Below, piece by piece: positions 24,559 through 32,823 of a stretch of 51,810 nucleotides of DNA (its first letter is position 1; each line of letters begins with the position of its first letter). Source of the DNA: Parvibaculum sp. (GTDB taxonomy: Bacteria; Pseudomonadota; Alphaproteobacteria; Parvibaculales; Parvibaculaceae); NCBI GenBank assembly GCA_014359855.1, contig JACIYQ010000179.1:1-51810 (forward strand), read 5' to 3'. The position numbers were made by a program, and so were the translations under genes. Below the pieces are notes generated by a model. That model was not told the origin of the DNA. It searched no databases and saw only the letters and a list, made by a program, of their open reading frames with translations.

Positions 24559-24995
24559 AATGAACTTGACGACCGAACGCGGTCGACGAGAAAGGCGCGC
24601 GAACGCTTCGCCGGCACTTGCTGTCCATTCAGCTTCCAGGTGATGACGCTGAGGCCGTACTCCCAGCGGCGGCACGCCGTGGCGCGGGAGATCCCGAAGC
24701 GCCAGCAGATCGGCTTCCACGGCGTGCCCTCGGCGCGCGCCCAGACAAGCCGGGCATCGTCGGGCTCCAGCCATCTGAGCCAGGGCAGCGTCGCCTCCAT
24801 GCGGCTGATGGCGTCCGGCAAGGGCGGCGGACGCTTCATGCGCGGCGGCTCCTGACCGACGAGATCAGCGAACTCATGCACGATCTTCGGCCACACCGAG
24901 AAATACCCCTGCACCCGAACCTCGGGGAGGCGCTTCATGACGTCAGCAGCTTCGATCAGCCGCTCCTCGACCTGTTCGCGAGTCCAATCAGCCAT
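24555..24995 (-). CDS. DUF6362 family phage protein
   Basis: A 146-residue protein matching DUF6362: opening WTREQVEERLIEAADVMKRLP, a central WPKIVHEFADLVGQEPPR segment, and an HTH-like end (WKPICWRFGISRATACRRWEYGL, over two helices). A DNA-binding or packaging-regulator role is possible. The last 15 residues (AFLVDRVRSSSSF) are Ser/Arg-rich and run up to the TGTCTC repeats, so the original C-terminus may have been replaced. The start at 24995 overlaps the next gene's end by 8 nt. Confidence 0.75.
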   Translation of the reverse strand: MADWTREQVEERLIEAADVMKRLPEVRVQGYFSVWPKIVHEFADLVGQEPPRMKRPPPLPDAISRMEATLPWLRWLEPDDARLVWARAEGTPWKPICWRFGISRATACRRWEYGLSVITWKLNGQQVPAKRSRAFLVDRVRSSSSF

Positions 24996-25188
24996 GCCGT
25001 TGCTCCGTCGGCTGGCGCCGTCCGCCATAGAGCTTCTCGCCGAGCTGGCGAACCAGTTCTCGCTCGGGCCAGGTGAGGCGCGGATCGGTGGGGCTGACGA
25101 CGAGGAGGCCCTGCTCGCGCCAGCCCTCCCGCTTGACCTCTTCGGCCGACCGGCGTTCGCCGCCATATCCTTTCGGCAGCCATCTCAT
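24988..25188 (-). CDS. Small hypothetical phage protein
   Basis: A 66-residue highly charged protein (MRWLPKGYGGERRSAEEVKR at the start, then LTWPERELVRQLGEKLYGGR). Its ATG at 25188 overlaps the preceding gene's stop in an ATGA and its end overlaps the DUF6362 start. The tight coupling at both ends and conserved-looking aromatic and charged pattern support a real gene. Family not recognised. Confidence 0.64.
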   Translation of the reverse strand: MRWLPKGYGGERRSAEEVKREGWREQGLLVVSPTDPRLTWPERELVRQLGEKLYGGRRQPTEQRHG

Positions 25189-25442
25189 CGTCCGACCTCC
25201 TGCAGCACCGCTGCATAGCCGGCGATATCGAGGATCGAATCCTGATGCTTCGGATCGTGCCCGAGCCGCGCCAGCTTCAGATCGATGAGGCAGAGCACGA
25301 CCTCCGCCGACGTGATGGGCCGGCCGAGCGTGATCGACCAGCGTCTGGCGACCACGGCCATTGCGGCGGCCGGTTCTCCGTAGATCTTGCGGCGCTCGGC
25401 CACGACCGACGCGGCATGCCTGAGCATCGTCTCCCCGCTCAT
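25185..25442 (-). CDS. DUF6378 family phage protein
   Basis: An 85-residue helical protein (MLRHAASVVAERRKIYG, VLCLIDLKLARLGHDPKHQDS, DIAGYAAVLQEV) matching the DUF6378 family found in many phages. The DIAGYA end and the LxDLKLAR helix are its hallmarks. The ATG at 25442 overlaps the stop of the RuvC-like gene. Function is not established; the shape suggests a nucleotide-related helical bundle, which is speculative. Confidence 0.82.
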   Translation of the reverse strand: MSGETMLRHAASVVAERRKIYGEPAAAMAVVARRWSITLGRPITSAEVVLCLIDLKLARLGHDPKHQDSILDIAGYAAVLQEVGR

Positions 25443-25978
25443 CGCACGCCTCCATCGGTCTCGATGGCCCACAGCAGGATGGCGATGGCGTCGGCTTCGT
25501 TATCGTCCGCGGGTGAGAAGCCGCGGGCGCGAACGGCGGCCATGACGGCGGCCTTGTCGGCGTTGCCCTTGGCGGCGACGTGCCGCTTGATCGTGCCGGC
25601 GGGCACGCCCTGATAGGCGATTGCGTGGCTCTCGCACCAGGCGCTCAGCGTCGCCAGAAAGCCGCCATAGAGATGGGCCGCGTCGGTGCCGACATGCCGA
25701 CGAACCTCCTCGAAGTAAGTCGCCGCGAGACCGCCGGCGTCGGCGGCGATCTGGTCCAGCCAGCTTCGGAAGCGAAGGTATCGCATGCCACCGCCGTCAT
25801 AGCGGCTCGGTCGGAACGAGACCGTTCCGCTCGTGATCAGGCCGTCATGGCTGCGCAACGCCCAGCCAGTCGTGGTGCCGAGATCGAGGCTGAGAATGGC
25901 GCGATGCGCATGAGCCGGATGCGGACGGAATGTGATGACCCCCGCTTCGGCGGGGCCGGTTTCGATGGTCGAGATCAT
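25439..25978 (-). CDS. RuvC-like / RNase H-fold endonuclease
   Basis: A 179-residue protein with an RNase H-like fold of the RuvC type: first catalytic Asp in ILSLDLGTTTGWAL, Glu in TYFEEVRRH, and a C-terminal DNEADAIAILLW block with two Asp/Glu candidates. It probably resolves branched phage DNA before packaging. The ATG at 25978 follows GGAG at a six-base spacing. An earlier in-frame ATG at 26086, overlapping the primase stop, would add 36 residues unlike the family, so it was not chosen. Confidence 0.82.
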   Translation of the reverse strand: MISTIETGPAEAGVITFRPHPAHAHRAILSLDLGTTTGWALRSHDGLITSGTVSFRPSRYDGGGMRYLRFRSWLDQIAADAGGLAATYFEEVRRHVGTDAAHLYGGFLATLSAWCESHAIAYQGVPAGTIKRHVAAKGNADKAAVMAAVRARGFSPADDNEADAIAILLWAIETDGGVR

Positions 25979-26085
25979 GATTGTCTCCAAGGAGCGCGAG
26001 CAAGGGTCGGGTTTCGGATCGAAGACCCATCGCGGCGGACCGGTCGCTGCCGCCTGGAGACGGCCGAGTTGACGGAGCATGCCCA

Positions 26086-29013
26086 TCAGAGCACCTCCTT
26101 GAGCCAGTCCGGCGCAGCGCCGTTCGGGGAACGTGGTGAGGGATGTTCCCCCGCACGTTCCCCGGTGCAAGCCGTTGAGGAACAAGCGCTTTGGGAAGGT
26201 GACGAAGGTGGGGAACGTTTTTCCCTATCCTCCATCGCGTGGGCGCAGCCGCGCACATGCGTTAGTGTCGAAAAACGTTCCCCATGTTCCCCACGTTCCC
26301 CGGAGCCTTTTGTTTCAATGGGTTGTGCCGGGGAACGTTGGTTTTCGACGTTCCCCTCCTCGCCACAACGTTCCCCGCCCGATGCCGCGACACCTTGCGG
26401 AAAACGTTCCCCACGTTCCCCTTCGATCGTGAGCTGCCAGCGCTTGGCCTGATGGGAGACGCCCAGCGTGCGCACGCGCATCTTGCGGCCGTCGATATCG
26501 AAGACCCGGTCGCGCATGCGGGCGAGCGCCTTGCCGAGCCGTGTGCGCTGTGACCGGTCGCCCCCGGTGCCGAGCGGCAGCGGCGGCTCGCAGGCCAACG
26601 CCACCTCATAGAGATCGCCGGTGCCGACCTCCGCGGTCCCGAAGCGGTCCCACCAGGCGCCGATGAAACTGCGCCAGATCGCGCCCTCGCCATCGGCGGC
26701 AGCGAGCATCTCGTCGAGATTGGCGAGAAACCCTTCGATCCCGGCGACCTCGAGCACGCCGCCCATGACGCGCGACCAGGTCTCGTAGCTCCCGATCATG
26801 CGCGCGCCCCGTGGACGGCCGGCGGCCAGCCAGGCGCGGCAAAGCGTGAGGCAGGCCGCGACGAGGCGCGGCCGGTTGGCGCGAACCCAGCTCATGAGAT
26901 CGGGGTGGCGGAACCCCTCGCGCCGCCAGGGTTGATCCACCCGGGCATCGAGGCGGATGCGCACGATGCGGCGCGCCATCTCGTTGGAGAACTCGGGATT
27001 GTTGCCGGTCGCGATCCAGACGCAGCGGATCGGCAATCGCGTCATCTCGGACGCCCCGAGAATCCGGTCCTCCCAGAAGGGCGCGGTGAGCGCTGCCGCG
27101 AGCGCGGAGGAGTCGAGCGGGTGACGCAGATTGTCGATAAGCACGAGGGAGGGAATCTGGCGGAGCTTTGCCGTGACGCGCTTGCGCCACTCTTCGTCGT
27201 CGCGGCCCTCGGTCATCACGGAGGCGCTGACGCCGGTGAGCACCGTCGCGATCGCGTCGACCATCAGGGTCGCACCGGTGCCGGGCGTCGGCTTCTCGAT
27301 CAGATGCAGCGGCGTCGGCGCGTCGATCATGGCCCGCAGGAAGCCAAGCAGCAGCAATGCCACCGCATGCGCCCGCTCCGCAGGGCCGGTGAAGGGGAAC
27401 TCGCCCAGCATGTCGTCGACGATGAGACTGCGCGCGGTCGCGATCTCCGCCGGCGACGGGCGCTCCGGAACCTGCGGCACGGCAAAGCATGGTGTCGGCT
27501 GGTAGAGCAGCCGCGCATCGGGGTGGTAGCCGGGCTCGGTCAGGAGGGCGCCATTGCGGCCGAAGACCGGCGTGGTGACGATCCCCGCCAGGACCGGCAG
27601 GCCGGGATCGGGCGTCGCCAGCAGCGACTTGATGAGCGGCGTCGGCGGATGCGCGGGAACGAGATCGCCGTTTCGCGCCAGACGCCGCCAATCGGCGAGC
27701 TTGGCCAGCATGTGCCGCAGGCGCTCTTCCGTCACCGGCCGGGCCATGGGCAGGCCGTCATCGTCGTGCACGGCCCATGTCGGCATGCCGCCGCTGCGAA
27801 AGAGCCAGGGCATCCTGTTCGAGGCGAGCAGCAAACCCCAGCTGCGAGCATGGGCGCGGGCGAGATCGCCCTCATCGGCACGCAGTTGCGGCAAGCGCCC
27901 CTGGGGCTCGACGAAGCCGATCGGGCGGTTTCGGGCGCCATCCTGCGCATCGACGGCATCCGCCACTGCACACGGCTCGGCCGCGTCGATGATCTGGCGG
28001 ACCGCGCCCGCGCCGTTGCGCAGCAGAACGTCGTTGAAATCCTCGCCTTCCGCCCGCGGCAAGGCGATGGCGACGCTGCGGCCTTCGGCGCGGAGACGTT
28101 GCGCCGCCGCTTCGGCTGCACGAAGGCCAGCGCCCGACGCATCGTGGTCGGCGAGCAGAACGACACGCCGGGCCTCCGGCGGCAGGACGACCTGTTCGAG
28201 GTTGGTGGCCGAGAGCGTCGCCCATACCGCCATGCCCGGGCAGGCCGTCATAACGGCGAGCGCCGTTTCGATGCCTTCGGTCAAACCGATGGCACCGTCC
28301 TCTCCGATCGGCGCCAGGCGCACGGCGCCGCCGCCGACCCGGCCCAGCATCTTCTTCGGCTTTTCGACCTCGGCTTTCGCCGCCCCATCCGGGCGCAGGT
28401 AGATGCGGTGCAGGGCAACCACGCTGCCGGAGCGATCGCGAACCAGGCCGACGATGGCCGGGAACCCGGTCCTCGTATCCCAATGCGCGAGATCCGGATG
28501 GAACAGTAGGTCGGACGGTGGCGGGACCGTGAGACCTCGTGCACGCAGATAAGCCTCCCCCGGTGTGCCGGCGATCGGGAGGGCCCGCGAGAGGATGATC
28601 TCGATTTCTCGGGCAGAGTCTTTCTCCGGCTTCGCGGAAACCGCCGAGGGTTCGCGCCGCGCTGGCGCTGCGGCGGTCCATCCGACCAGATCTGCGGCAT
28701 AAGCAAAAAGGTCGCGGCCCTTGAGGCCGGTCGCCTGTTCGAGTGTGCTCAGTGGCCCGCCGCCCTGGCCGCCGTCGAAGTCGATCCAGTCGCCGGCGTG
28801 CTCGCCTCTGAGCGTGATCACGCAGGAGCCGTTCTTTCGCGGCGCAGCGCCATTGATATTGGCGAGACGCCATTCGTCGCCGTTGCGCCGGCCGTTCGGG
28901 AAGTGCTGCGGCACCCAGGCGTCGGTCCTGTCACGCAGGCCGGCCACGATGGCGTCGAGATCGTAATGGACCGCAGGCGTTCTGGCGGGTGCGATGTCGT
29001 TGAAGTCAATCAA
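26086..29013 (-). CDS. Toprim primase-helicase (phage replication protein)
   Basis: A 975-residue replication protein. The N-terminus (about 60-115) has a primase-type DWIDFDGGQGGG block. A Toprim domain follows, with the Glu in GLTEGIETALAV (245-250) and the DxD in LLADHDASGAG (287-294). The C-terminal half is an AAA-like helicase domain: a P-loop-like EKPTPGTGATL (573-583), Walker B LVLIDN (623-628) and sensor WIATGNNPEFS (666-676). The P-loop lacks the usual Lys (GTGAT instead of GTGKT), as in some primases with this architecture. From about 864 the tail becomes low-complexity (GERGER, GERGEHGERF) because the DNA carries the repeat array. Confidence 0.85.
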   Translation of the reverse strand: MIDFNDIAPARTPAVHYDLDAIVAGLRDRTDAWVPQHFPNGRRNGDEWRLANINGAAPRKNGSCVITLRGEHAGDWIDFDGGQGGGPLSTLEQATGLKGRDLFAYAADLVGWTAAAPARREPSAVSAKPEKDSAREIEIILSRALPIAGTPGEAYLRARGLTVPPPSDLLFHPDLAHWDTRTGFPAIVGLVRDRSGSVVALHRIYLRPDGAAKAEVEKPKKMLGRVGGGAVRLAPIGEDGAIGLTEGIETALAVMTACPGMAVWATLSATNLEQVVLPPEARRVVLLADHDASGAGLRAAEAAAQRLRAEGRSVAIALPRAEGEDFNDVLLRNGAGAVRQIIDAAEPCAVADAVDAQDGARNRPIGFVEPQGRLPQLRADEGDLARAHARSWGLLLASNRMPWLFRSGGMPTWAVHDDDGLPMARPVTEERLRHMLAKLADWRRLARNGDLVPAHPPTPLIKSLLATPDPGLPVLAGIVTTPVFGRNGALLTEPGYHPDARLLYQPTPCFAVPQVPERPSPAEIATARSLIVDDMLGEFPFTGPAERAHAVALLLLGFLRAMIDAPTPLHLIEKPTPGTGATLMVDAIATVLTGVSASVMTEGRDDEEWRKRVTAKLRQIPSLVLIDNLRHPLDSSALAAALTAPFWEDRILGASEMTRLPIRCVWIATGNNPEFSNEMARRIVRIRLDARVDQPWRREGFRHPDLMSWVRANRPRLVAACLTLCRAWLAAGRPRGARMIGSYETWSRVMGGVLEVAGIEGFLANLDEMLAAADGEGAIWRSFIGAWWDRFGTAEVGTGDLYEVALACEPPLPLGTGGDRSQRTRLGKALARMRDRVFDIDGRKMRVRTLGVSHQAKRWQLTIEGERGERFPQGVAASGGERCGEEGNVENQRSPAQPIETKGSGERGEHGERFSTLTHVRGCAHAMEDREKRSPPSSPSQSACSSTACTGERAGEHPSPRSPNGAAPDWLKEVL
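26126..26421. repeat. Twelve-copy ACGTTCCCC array, candidate replication origin (iterons)
   Basis: ACGTTCCCC or its complement occurs ten times and ATGTTCCCC twice. Plus-strand copies start at 26143 and 26284 (ATG variants), 26155, 26275, 26293, 26348, 26368, 26404 and 26413. Inverted copies start at 26126, 26210 and 26330. Three are in direct tandem (26275-26301) and two more at 26404-26421. The array lies inside the end of the primase-helicase gene, much as lambda's origin lies in gene O. Chance expectation for a given 9-mer on both strands over 300 bp is about 0.002. Confidence 0.72.
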
Positions 29014-30286
29014 GGATCACCAGCCCTTGCTCCGCGCGCGTAATGGCGGTGTAGAGCCAGCGGGCGCGGTCCTCGGCGGTCCGCCCGAGGCCGTCGTCGT
29101 AGACGATCACGTTCTCCCACTGCGACCCTTGGGCCTTGTGGCAGGTGATGGCGTAGCCCCAGACGCTCTCGACAAGTCCCCGCATGTCGCGCCAATCGCG
29201 GCGCAGGCGCTCGGCGTCGTAGGCGACGTGGTCGTCGAAATGCCCCTTGTAGAACCATTGGCGGCCGGGGACGCTCGTCCCGTCCTCGGTGCGCACCATC
29301 GCGCTGAAGGCGAGCGGGCTTTCGTCGCGGATGTCCGAAAGGTCGAGGAACATGCCGTTGACGAGACCGAGATCGTGCCGGTTCTTGAGGCAGATGATCT
29401 TCTCGCCGAGCCCGCGCGGATAAGCGTCCGGAAAGCCGGCCGCCTGCTTCATCGCGGTATTCAGAAAGAGCCGCGTCGCATTGCGGCCGCAGATCACCTG
29501 GCCGCCCTTGAGGAATTGATGCGGGCCGATGTCGGAGCGCCGCATCTTCCAGACGAAGTCGTCATGCTCGCCGTAGGGAATGGGCATGCTCTGCCGTGCG
29601 AGCGTCGCGAGGCGGATGATCGCGCTGGTCTCGGCCTGGCGATGGATATCGGTCAGCATCACGTCGGGATCGGCGTCGGTGAAGGCGCCGTCGCCTTTGA
29701 TCGGCGGCAACTGGCCGGGGTCGCCGAGCACCAGGATCGGCTTGCCGAAGGCGAGCAGATCGCTCGCCATTTCGGCGCCGACCATGGAGACCTCGTCGAG
29801 CACGATCAGGTCGGCGTCGCGGACCAGCGACTGCTCGTTCAGAATGAAACGGGGCTGATGGATGTCGGCGAGCCGGAGCTCGAGGCGGCGGATCTGGGTC
29901 TCGGCGAAGGAGCGCTCCGCCGGCCCCATGCTGCGCAGGCCTTTGCGCAGCGTCTCCAACTCGCGGGTAACACGCTCGATCTCCTCGGGCGTCGCCTCGG
30001 AGACCTTGTAGATCAGGCTGTGGATCGTCGATGCCGGCGTTCCCTTCCGGGTCATCACCAGGGCCGCCTTGCCGGTGAAGGCGGCATAGAGCACGCCGCC
30101 CGAGCCGCCCGTGCGATCCATCGGTTCGAGACCGAGCTCGCCGATCGCATGCCGGGTGATGGTGGTCTTGCCCGTTCCTGCGTAACCGAACAGGCGGAAC
30201 ACCTGCTGATCGCGCGTGCGGCGCCGAAACCAGTCCTCGATCGCGGCGATTGCCGCCGCCTGCTGCGGAGACGGGATGAAGCTCAT
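29006..30286 (-). CDS. RecD-like superfamily 1 DNA helicase
   Basis: A 426-residue helicase of the RecD/Dda type. It has Walker A GYAGTGKTT near residues 34-42, Walker B LIVLDEVSM, motif III GDPGQLPPI and a C-terminal helicase block (AITCHKAQGSQWENV, LYTAITRAEQGLVI). These are the hallmark motifs of the UvrD_C_2/RecD2 group. It likely unwinds DNA at replication forks. The ATG at 30286 overlaps the upstream stop in an ATGA and its end overlaps the primase start by 8 nt. Confidence 0.9.
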   Translation of the reverse strand: MSFIPSPQQAAAIAAIEDWFRRRTRDQQVFRLFGYAGTGKTTITRHAIGELGLEPMDRTGGSGGVLYAAFTGKAALVMTRKGTPASTIHSLIYKVSEATPEEIERVTRELETLRKGLRSMGPAERSFAETQIRRLELRLADIHQPRFILNEQSLVRDADLIVLDEVSMVGAEMASDLLAFGKPILVLGDPGQLPPIKGDGAFTDADPDVMLTDIHRQAETSAIIRLATLARQSMPIPYGEHDDFVWKMRRSDIGPHQFLKGGQVICGRNATRLFLNTAMKQAAGFPDAYPRGLGEKIICLKNRHDLGLVNGMFLDLSDIRDESPLAFSAMVRTEDGTSVPGRQWFYKGHFDDHVAYDAERLRRDWRDMRGLVESVWGYAITCHKAQGSQWENVIVYDDGLGRTAEDRARWLYTAITRAEQGLVILD

Positions 30287-31053
30287 CGCTCGCCCTCCCA
30301 GCAGCGCTCCGCATAGGCGCACATGCGGCAGAGATAGAAGTCCTGGGCTGCGGCGATCCGCGGTGGGAGTTCGCCGACTGCCGCAGCGCGCAGGATATCG
30401 ACGGCCTTGTCGGACAGCGCCTGCGCGCAGGGCGGATCGAACGCGACCACTTCGTGGTGGAGCGCCTCGGTGTCCTTGTTAAGGGCCGTGACGAGGGCGG
30501 TCTCCAGCTCCAGGTAGCCCATGTAGAGCTGGACCTGCGCGAAGTAGACCGGCTTGGAGGCGCGCAAGCCACGCTTGACCAGGTCGTTCCAGGATTTGGC
30601 GTTCAGCGCCTTGTGCTCCCAGAGCACGGGCCAGCGCAGGCCGACATCGGGGCCGGCGACGATCACGCCGTCGATGTGGCCGCGCAGCTTGCCGCCCGCC
30701 GCCTCGAACCCGAATTGTCCGCCGTCCGCGCGTTCGGTGCGAAGGTCGAAGCCCGCGCTGCGCAGCCAGCGGATGGAGAGCGTCTCGAACTGGTGGCCGG
30801 CGTCGAAGATACGCAGGATCGCGCCATCGAAATCCCGTCCCTCATCCTTGGGCGTATGGGTCACCTCGTAGACGAGCTTGCGCACGCAGGGCTCGCCGAT
30901 CCGGCTGCCCCCGAGATAGTCGCGCGGCGTCTGCCGACGATTGCGTGCCACCAGCGCCGCATCGATCAGGGCATTGATCCGATCGGACACGCTGATCGCG
31001 TGGCCGATGCGGCCATAGATGAAGCCGGAGCCGTGGTTGAGATCGACGATCAT
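30283..31053 (-). CDS. PD-(D/E)XK nuclease, Cas4/RecB-like, with Fe-S-type cysteines
   Basis: A 256-residue nuclease. The catalytic core is HIDGVIV followed by WEHKAL (D...ExK), then a YFAQVQLYMGY Q-motif. One cysteine near the N-terminus (GEPCVRKL, about residue 56) and three near the C-terminus (FYLCRMCAYAERCW) give the four-cysteine pattern of Cas4/AddB-type Fe-S nucleases. Next to a helicase and a recombination ATPase, it probably processes DNA ends for phage recombination. Not a CRISPR component here, as no cas genes or array are present. Confidence 0.86.
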   Translation of the reverse strand: MIVDLNHGSGFIYGRIGHAISVSDRINALIDAALVARNRRQTPRDYLGGSRIGEPCVRKLVYEVTHTPKDEGRDFDGAILRIFDAGHQFETLSIRWLRSAGFDLRTERADGGQFGFEAAGGKLRGHIDGVIVAGPDVGLRWPVLWEHKALNAKSWNDLVKRGLRASKPVYFAQVQLYMGYLELETALVTALNKDTEALHHEVVAFDPPCAQALSDKAVDILRAAAVGELPPRIAAAQDFYLCRMCAYAERCWEGER

Positions 31054-31469
31054 GAGCGCGACCTCGCCCGAGCCTTGGCGGCGGGGTGCTGGTCTCCGGT
31101 GCGCGAACGGCAGTAGTCGAGAAATCCCGGCGCGTTGAGATTCTCCCGTTGCGTGCCCCAGCGAAGATTGTCAGCGCGATTATTGGCTGCGTTCTCATCG
31201 AGGTGCATGACCACGGCGCCCTCAAAGGGCGGGCTGCCATGGAATGCCTCGGCTACCAGCCGGGCGACCTTGTAGGTGCGATCGCCAATCGTGACGATAA
31301 AACGACCATCGGCCTTGTTCCACACGCCGAATGTCGGCGTTCCGCCATAGGGACGCTGCCCACCACGTGGCATCGCGCCACGATATGGGACCAGCATGAT
31401 ACGTCCCTCATTGCTGGCGAGAACGCCAGGCAGTGACGGAATATCTCTCCAGATTTCTCCATTGGGCAT
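31050..31469 (-). CDS. HNH endonuclease with NUMOD4-like N-terminus
   Basis: A 139-residue protein. The start (EIWRDIPSLPGVLASNEGRI) matches NUMOD4, a module of homing-type endonucleases. The HNH block is VMHLDENAANNRADNLRWGTQRENL, across two elements, with the His, the Asn pair and the NLRW motif. Length is normal. Its stop overlaps the start of the Cas4-like gene in an ATGA, which is unusually tight for a mobile gene, so it may be a fixed part of the operon. A DNA-nicking role is likely; the target is unknown. Confidence 0.82.
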   Translation of the reverse strand: MPNGEIWRDIPSLPGVLASNEGRIMLVPYRGAMPRGGQRPYGGTPTFGVWNKADGRFIVTIGDRTYKVARLVAEAFHGSPPFEGAVVMHLDENAANNRADNLRWGTQRENLNAPGFLDYCRSRTGDQHPAAKARARSRS

Positions 31470-31484
31470 GGCTATTCGTCGTCT

Positions 31485-31844
31485 CTAAAAGGGCAAAGGA
31501 TCGTCGAGCGGATCGCGGGCGGCTGCCTGGCGCTGCATCGACTCCTGAAACCCGTCGACGCAGGCCTCGATGATGCGATCGATCTCTTCCGGCTTCCGGT
31601 CGTAGAACGGCGCCATCAGGTCGAGCTCGGTGAGCGTCTCGGCGAGAAACCGGCGCGCCTCCTTGATCGCTCGAGTCTCCATGTCGGTCTTGTCGATCAT
31701 CCCGTTGTTCCTGTTGGCGAGCGCCGCGCCGACATCGAGGCAGCGCATCGAGCAGAAGCGGTGGTAAGGAAAGCGGCCCCAGCGCAGCTGGTGGACGTAG
31801 CCGAAGCCCCGCGCCTGACGTCCGCAGACGGCGCAGACGGCTAC
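31485..31844 (-). CDS. DUF6511-like zinc-binding protein, start codon unclear
   Basis: A clear protein frame begins with CAVCGRQARGFGYVHQ and an HRFCSMRCLDVGA block, giving a four-cysteine zinc-ribbon as in DUF6511 phage proteins, followed by a helical C-terminal half (EARRFLAETLTELDLMAPFYDR and a DPLPF end). No ATG, GTG or TTG lies near the true beginning of the domain. Upstream in-frame starts fall deep inside the previous gene, where the frame is its shadow. Boundaries given run from the first likely codon (GTA). It could be expressed by a frameshift from the preceding gene, or by a rare start. Confidence 0.5.
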   Translation of the reverse strand, partial: VAVCAVCGRQARGFGYVHQLRWGRFPYHRFCSMRCLDVGAALANRNNGMIDKTDMETRAIKEARRFLAETLTELDLMAPFYDRKPEEIDRIIEACVDGFQESMQRQAAARDPLDDPLPF

Positions 31845-32068
31845 CCGAGCAAGAGCCGGGTCAGGTCCTCTGCGTCGTCCGGCTGATCCTTGATCCGGTG
31901 CGAGGCCAGGACGATGAACCGCGCGATCGCGTTCGCCGCCATGGCTTCCAGTTCGGGGAGCGTGAGAGCGGCGATGGGCTGGTGAAGCCTTCCGCGTCCT
32001 TCGAGCCATTGTCCCATCGCCTTCGCTGCCTCGCGCGTGACGTGCGCCTGCCACTCATCGGCCGTCAT
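31841..32068 (-). CDS. Small hypothetical phage protein
   Basis: A 75-residue helical protein (MTADEWQAHVTREAAKAMG, PIAALTLPELEAMAANAIARFIVL, RIKDQPDDAEDLTRLLLG). It starts 5 nt after the stop of the preceding SSB-like gene. Its stop TAG overlaps the first codons of the zinc-binding frame that lies -1 to it. No family recognised. It may form one translational unit with the following frame. Confidence 0.65.
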   Translation of the reverse strand: MTADEWQAHVTREAAKAMGQWLEGRGRLHQPIAALTLPELEAMAANAIARFIVLASHRIKDQPDDAEDLTRLLLG

Positions 32069-32073
32069 GACGG

Positions 32074-32817
32074 TCAGGTGTTGAGCCAGGCCGGGCCACT
32101 CGGGACCGGCGTCGCTGCAGGCGCGGCTGCCGGGGCCGTTGCCGGAGCCGTGCCCGGCTGTGCCGGCCGGCTCCAGGCTGGCGCAGCGTTCGCGGGCGGC
32201 GAAGCGGCGGGCTGCCCCCAGGCCGGGGCTGTGGTCGATGCGGGTGAGGCAGTCTTCGGCCGCGCACGGGTGCTGGGGCTCGGCGCCAGGACCTCGCCGT
32301 CCATCACCTTCCGCCATTCCGGCTCGCTCGGCAGAACTACGCGGTCGAGCTTGTTGCTGTCGCCGTAGCGCGGGTCGTCGCTGGGCTCAACCTTGATCTT
32401 GGCGACAAAGGTGATGCCGCTGAGGTCGGCCAGACCGCGCAGGATTCGCTTCGCCTTCGCCGCGTCGCTCATGTCCTGCGGATCGAGCCCGAGCGCGCTG
32501 TCGATCATCGCGCGGAAGCTCCCCTTCGAGATCTTCCAGCCTATCGAGACACCCTGCTCGTCGACCTTGCCGCCGGAGACGGTGAACATCTGCCAGAACT
32601 TGCGCCGGACGTGAGGGCCCTCGGCGACGGTGAACTCGGCATCCACCATCAGCACGTCGCTGCCGGGCGCGTTCGAGGCCTTGAGCAGCCCCCGGTCGAT
32701 CTCGCTCTGGCCGTCTGTCCCGCCCGGCCGGATGGTCATGGTGACCTTGGCGAAGGTGCCGTCGGGGATCAGTTCGCCGCTCTTCTGCGGCTCGGCGTCG
32801 TTCATGTCGAAGCTCAT
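32074..32817 (-). CDS. Phage ssDNA-binding-like protein, disordered C-terminus
   Basis: A 247-residue protein. Residues 1-160 are ordered (KSGELIPDGTFAKVTMTIRPG, HVRRKFWQMFTVSGG, ADLSGITFVAKIKVEPSDD), with beta-rich character that would fit an OB-like fold. The rest is a Pro/Ala-rich disordered tail ending WLNT. It lies just after the Sak4-like recombinase gene, where many phages keep an SSB. The tail is not a standard acidic SSB tip, and the sequence shows no clear SSB signature, so the function is inferred from neighbours. Confidence 0.55.
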   Translation of the reverse strand: MSFDMNDAEPQKSGELIPDGTFAKVTMTIRPGGTDGQSEIDRGLLKASNAPGSDVLMVDAEFTVAEGPHVRRKFWQMFTVSGGKVDEQGVSIGWKISKGSFRAMIDSALGLDPQDMSDAAKAKRILRGLADLSGITFVAKIKVEPSDDPRYGDSNKLDRVVLPSEPEWRKVMDGEVLAPSPSTRARPKTASPASTTAPAWGQPAASPPANAAPAWSRPAQPGTAPATAPAAAPAATPVPSGPAWLNT

Positions 32818-32823
32818 GGCTCG

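Noticed and set aside
24319-24855. Plus-strand open frame in the gene-poor gap
   Set aside because: It runs antisense into the DUF6362 gene, with no ribosome signal and shadow-like composition.
26086-26088. RuvC-like gene starting at 26086
   Set aside because: The TGATG overlap is attractive, but the extra 36 residues do not fit the family, and ATG 25978 has a much better ribosome-binding site.
26126-26421. CRISPR array
   Set aside because: The repeats are only 9 bp, occur in both orientations and have irregular or no spacers. No cas genes other than a lone Cas4-like nuclease, which suits phage recombination.
28994-30316. Plus-strand open frame of 440 codons
   Set aside because: Fully antisense to the RecD-like helicase, which has all expected motifs. 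No recognisable domain in the plus frame.
30283-31053. Cas4 of a CRISPR system
   Set aside because: No adjacent cas1, cas2 or array. Neighbours are phage helicase, Sak4-like ATPase and primase, so a phage recombination nuclease is the better reading.
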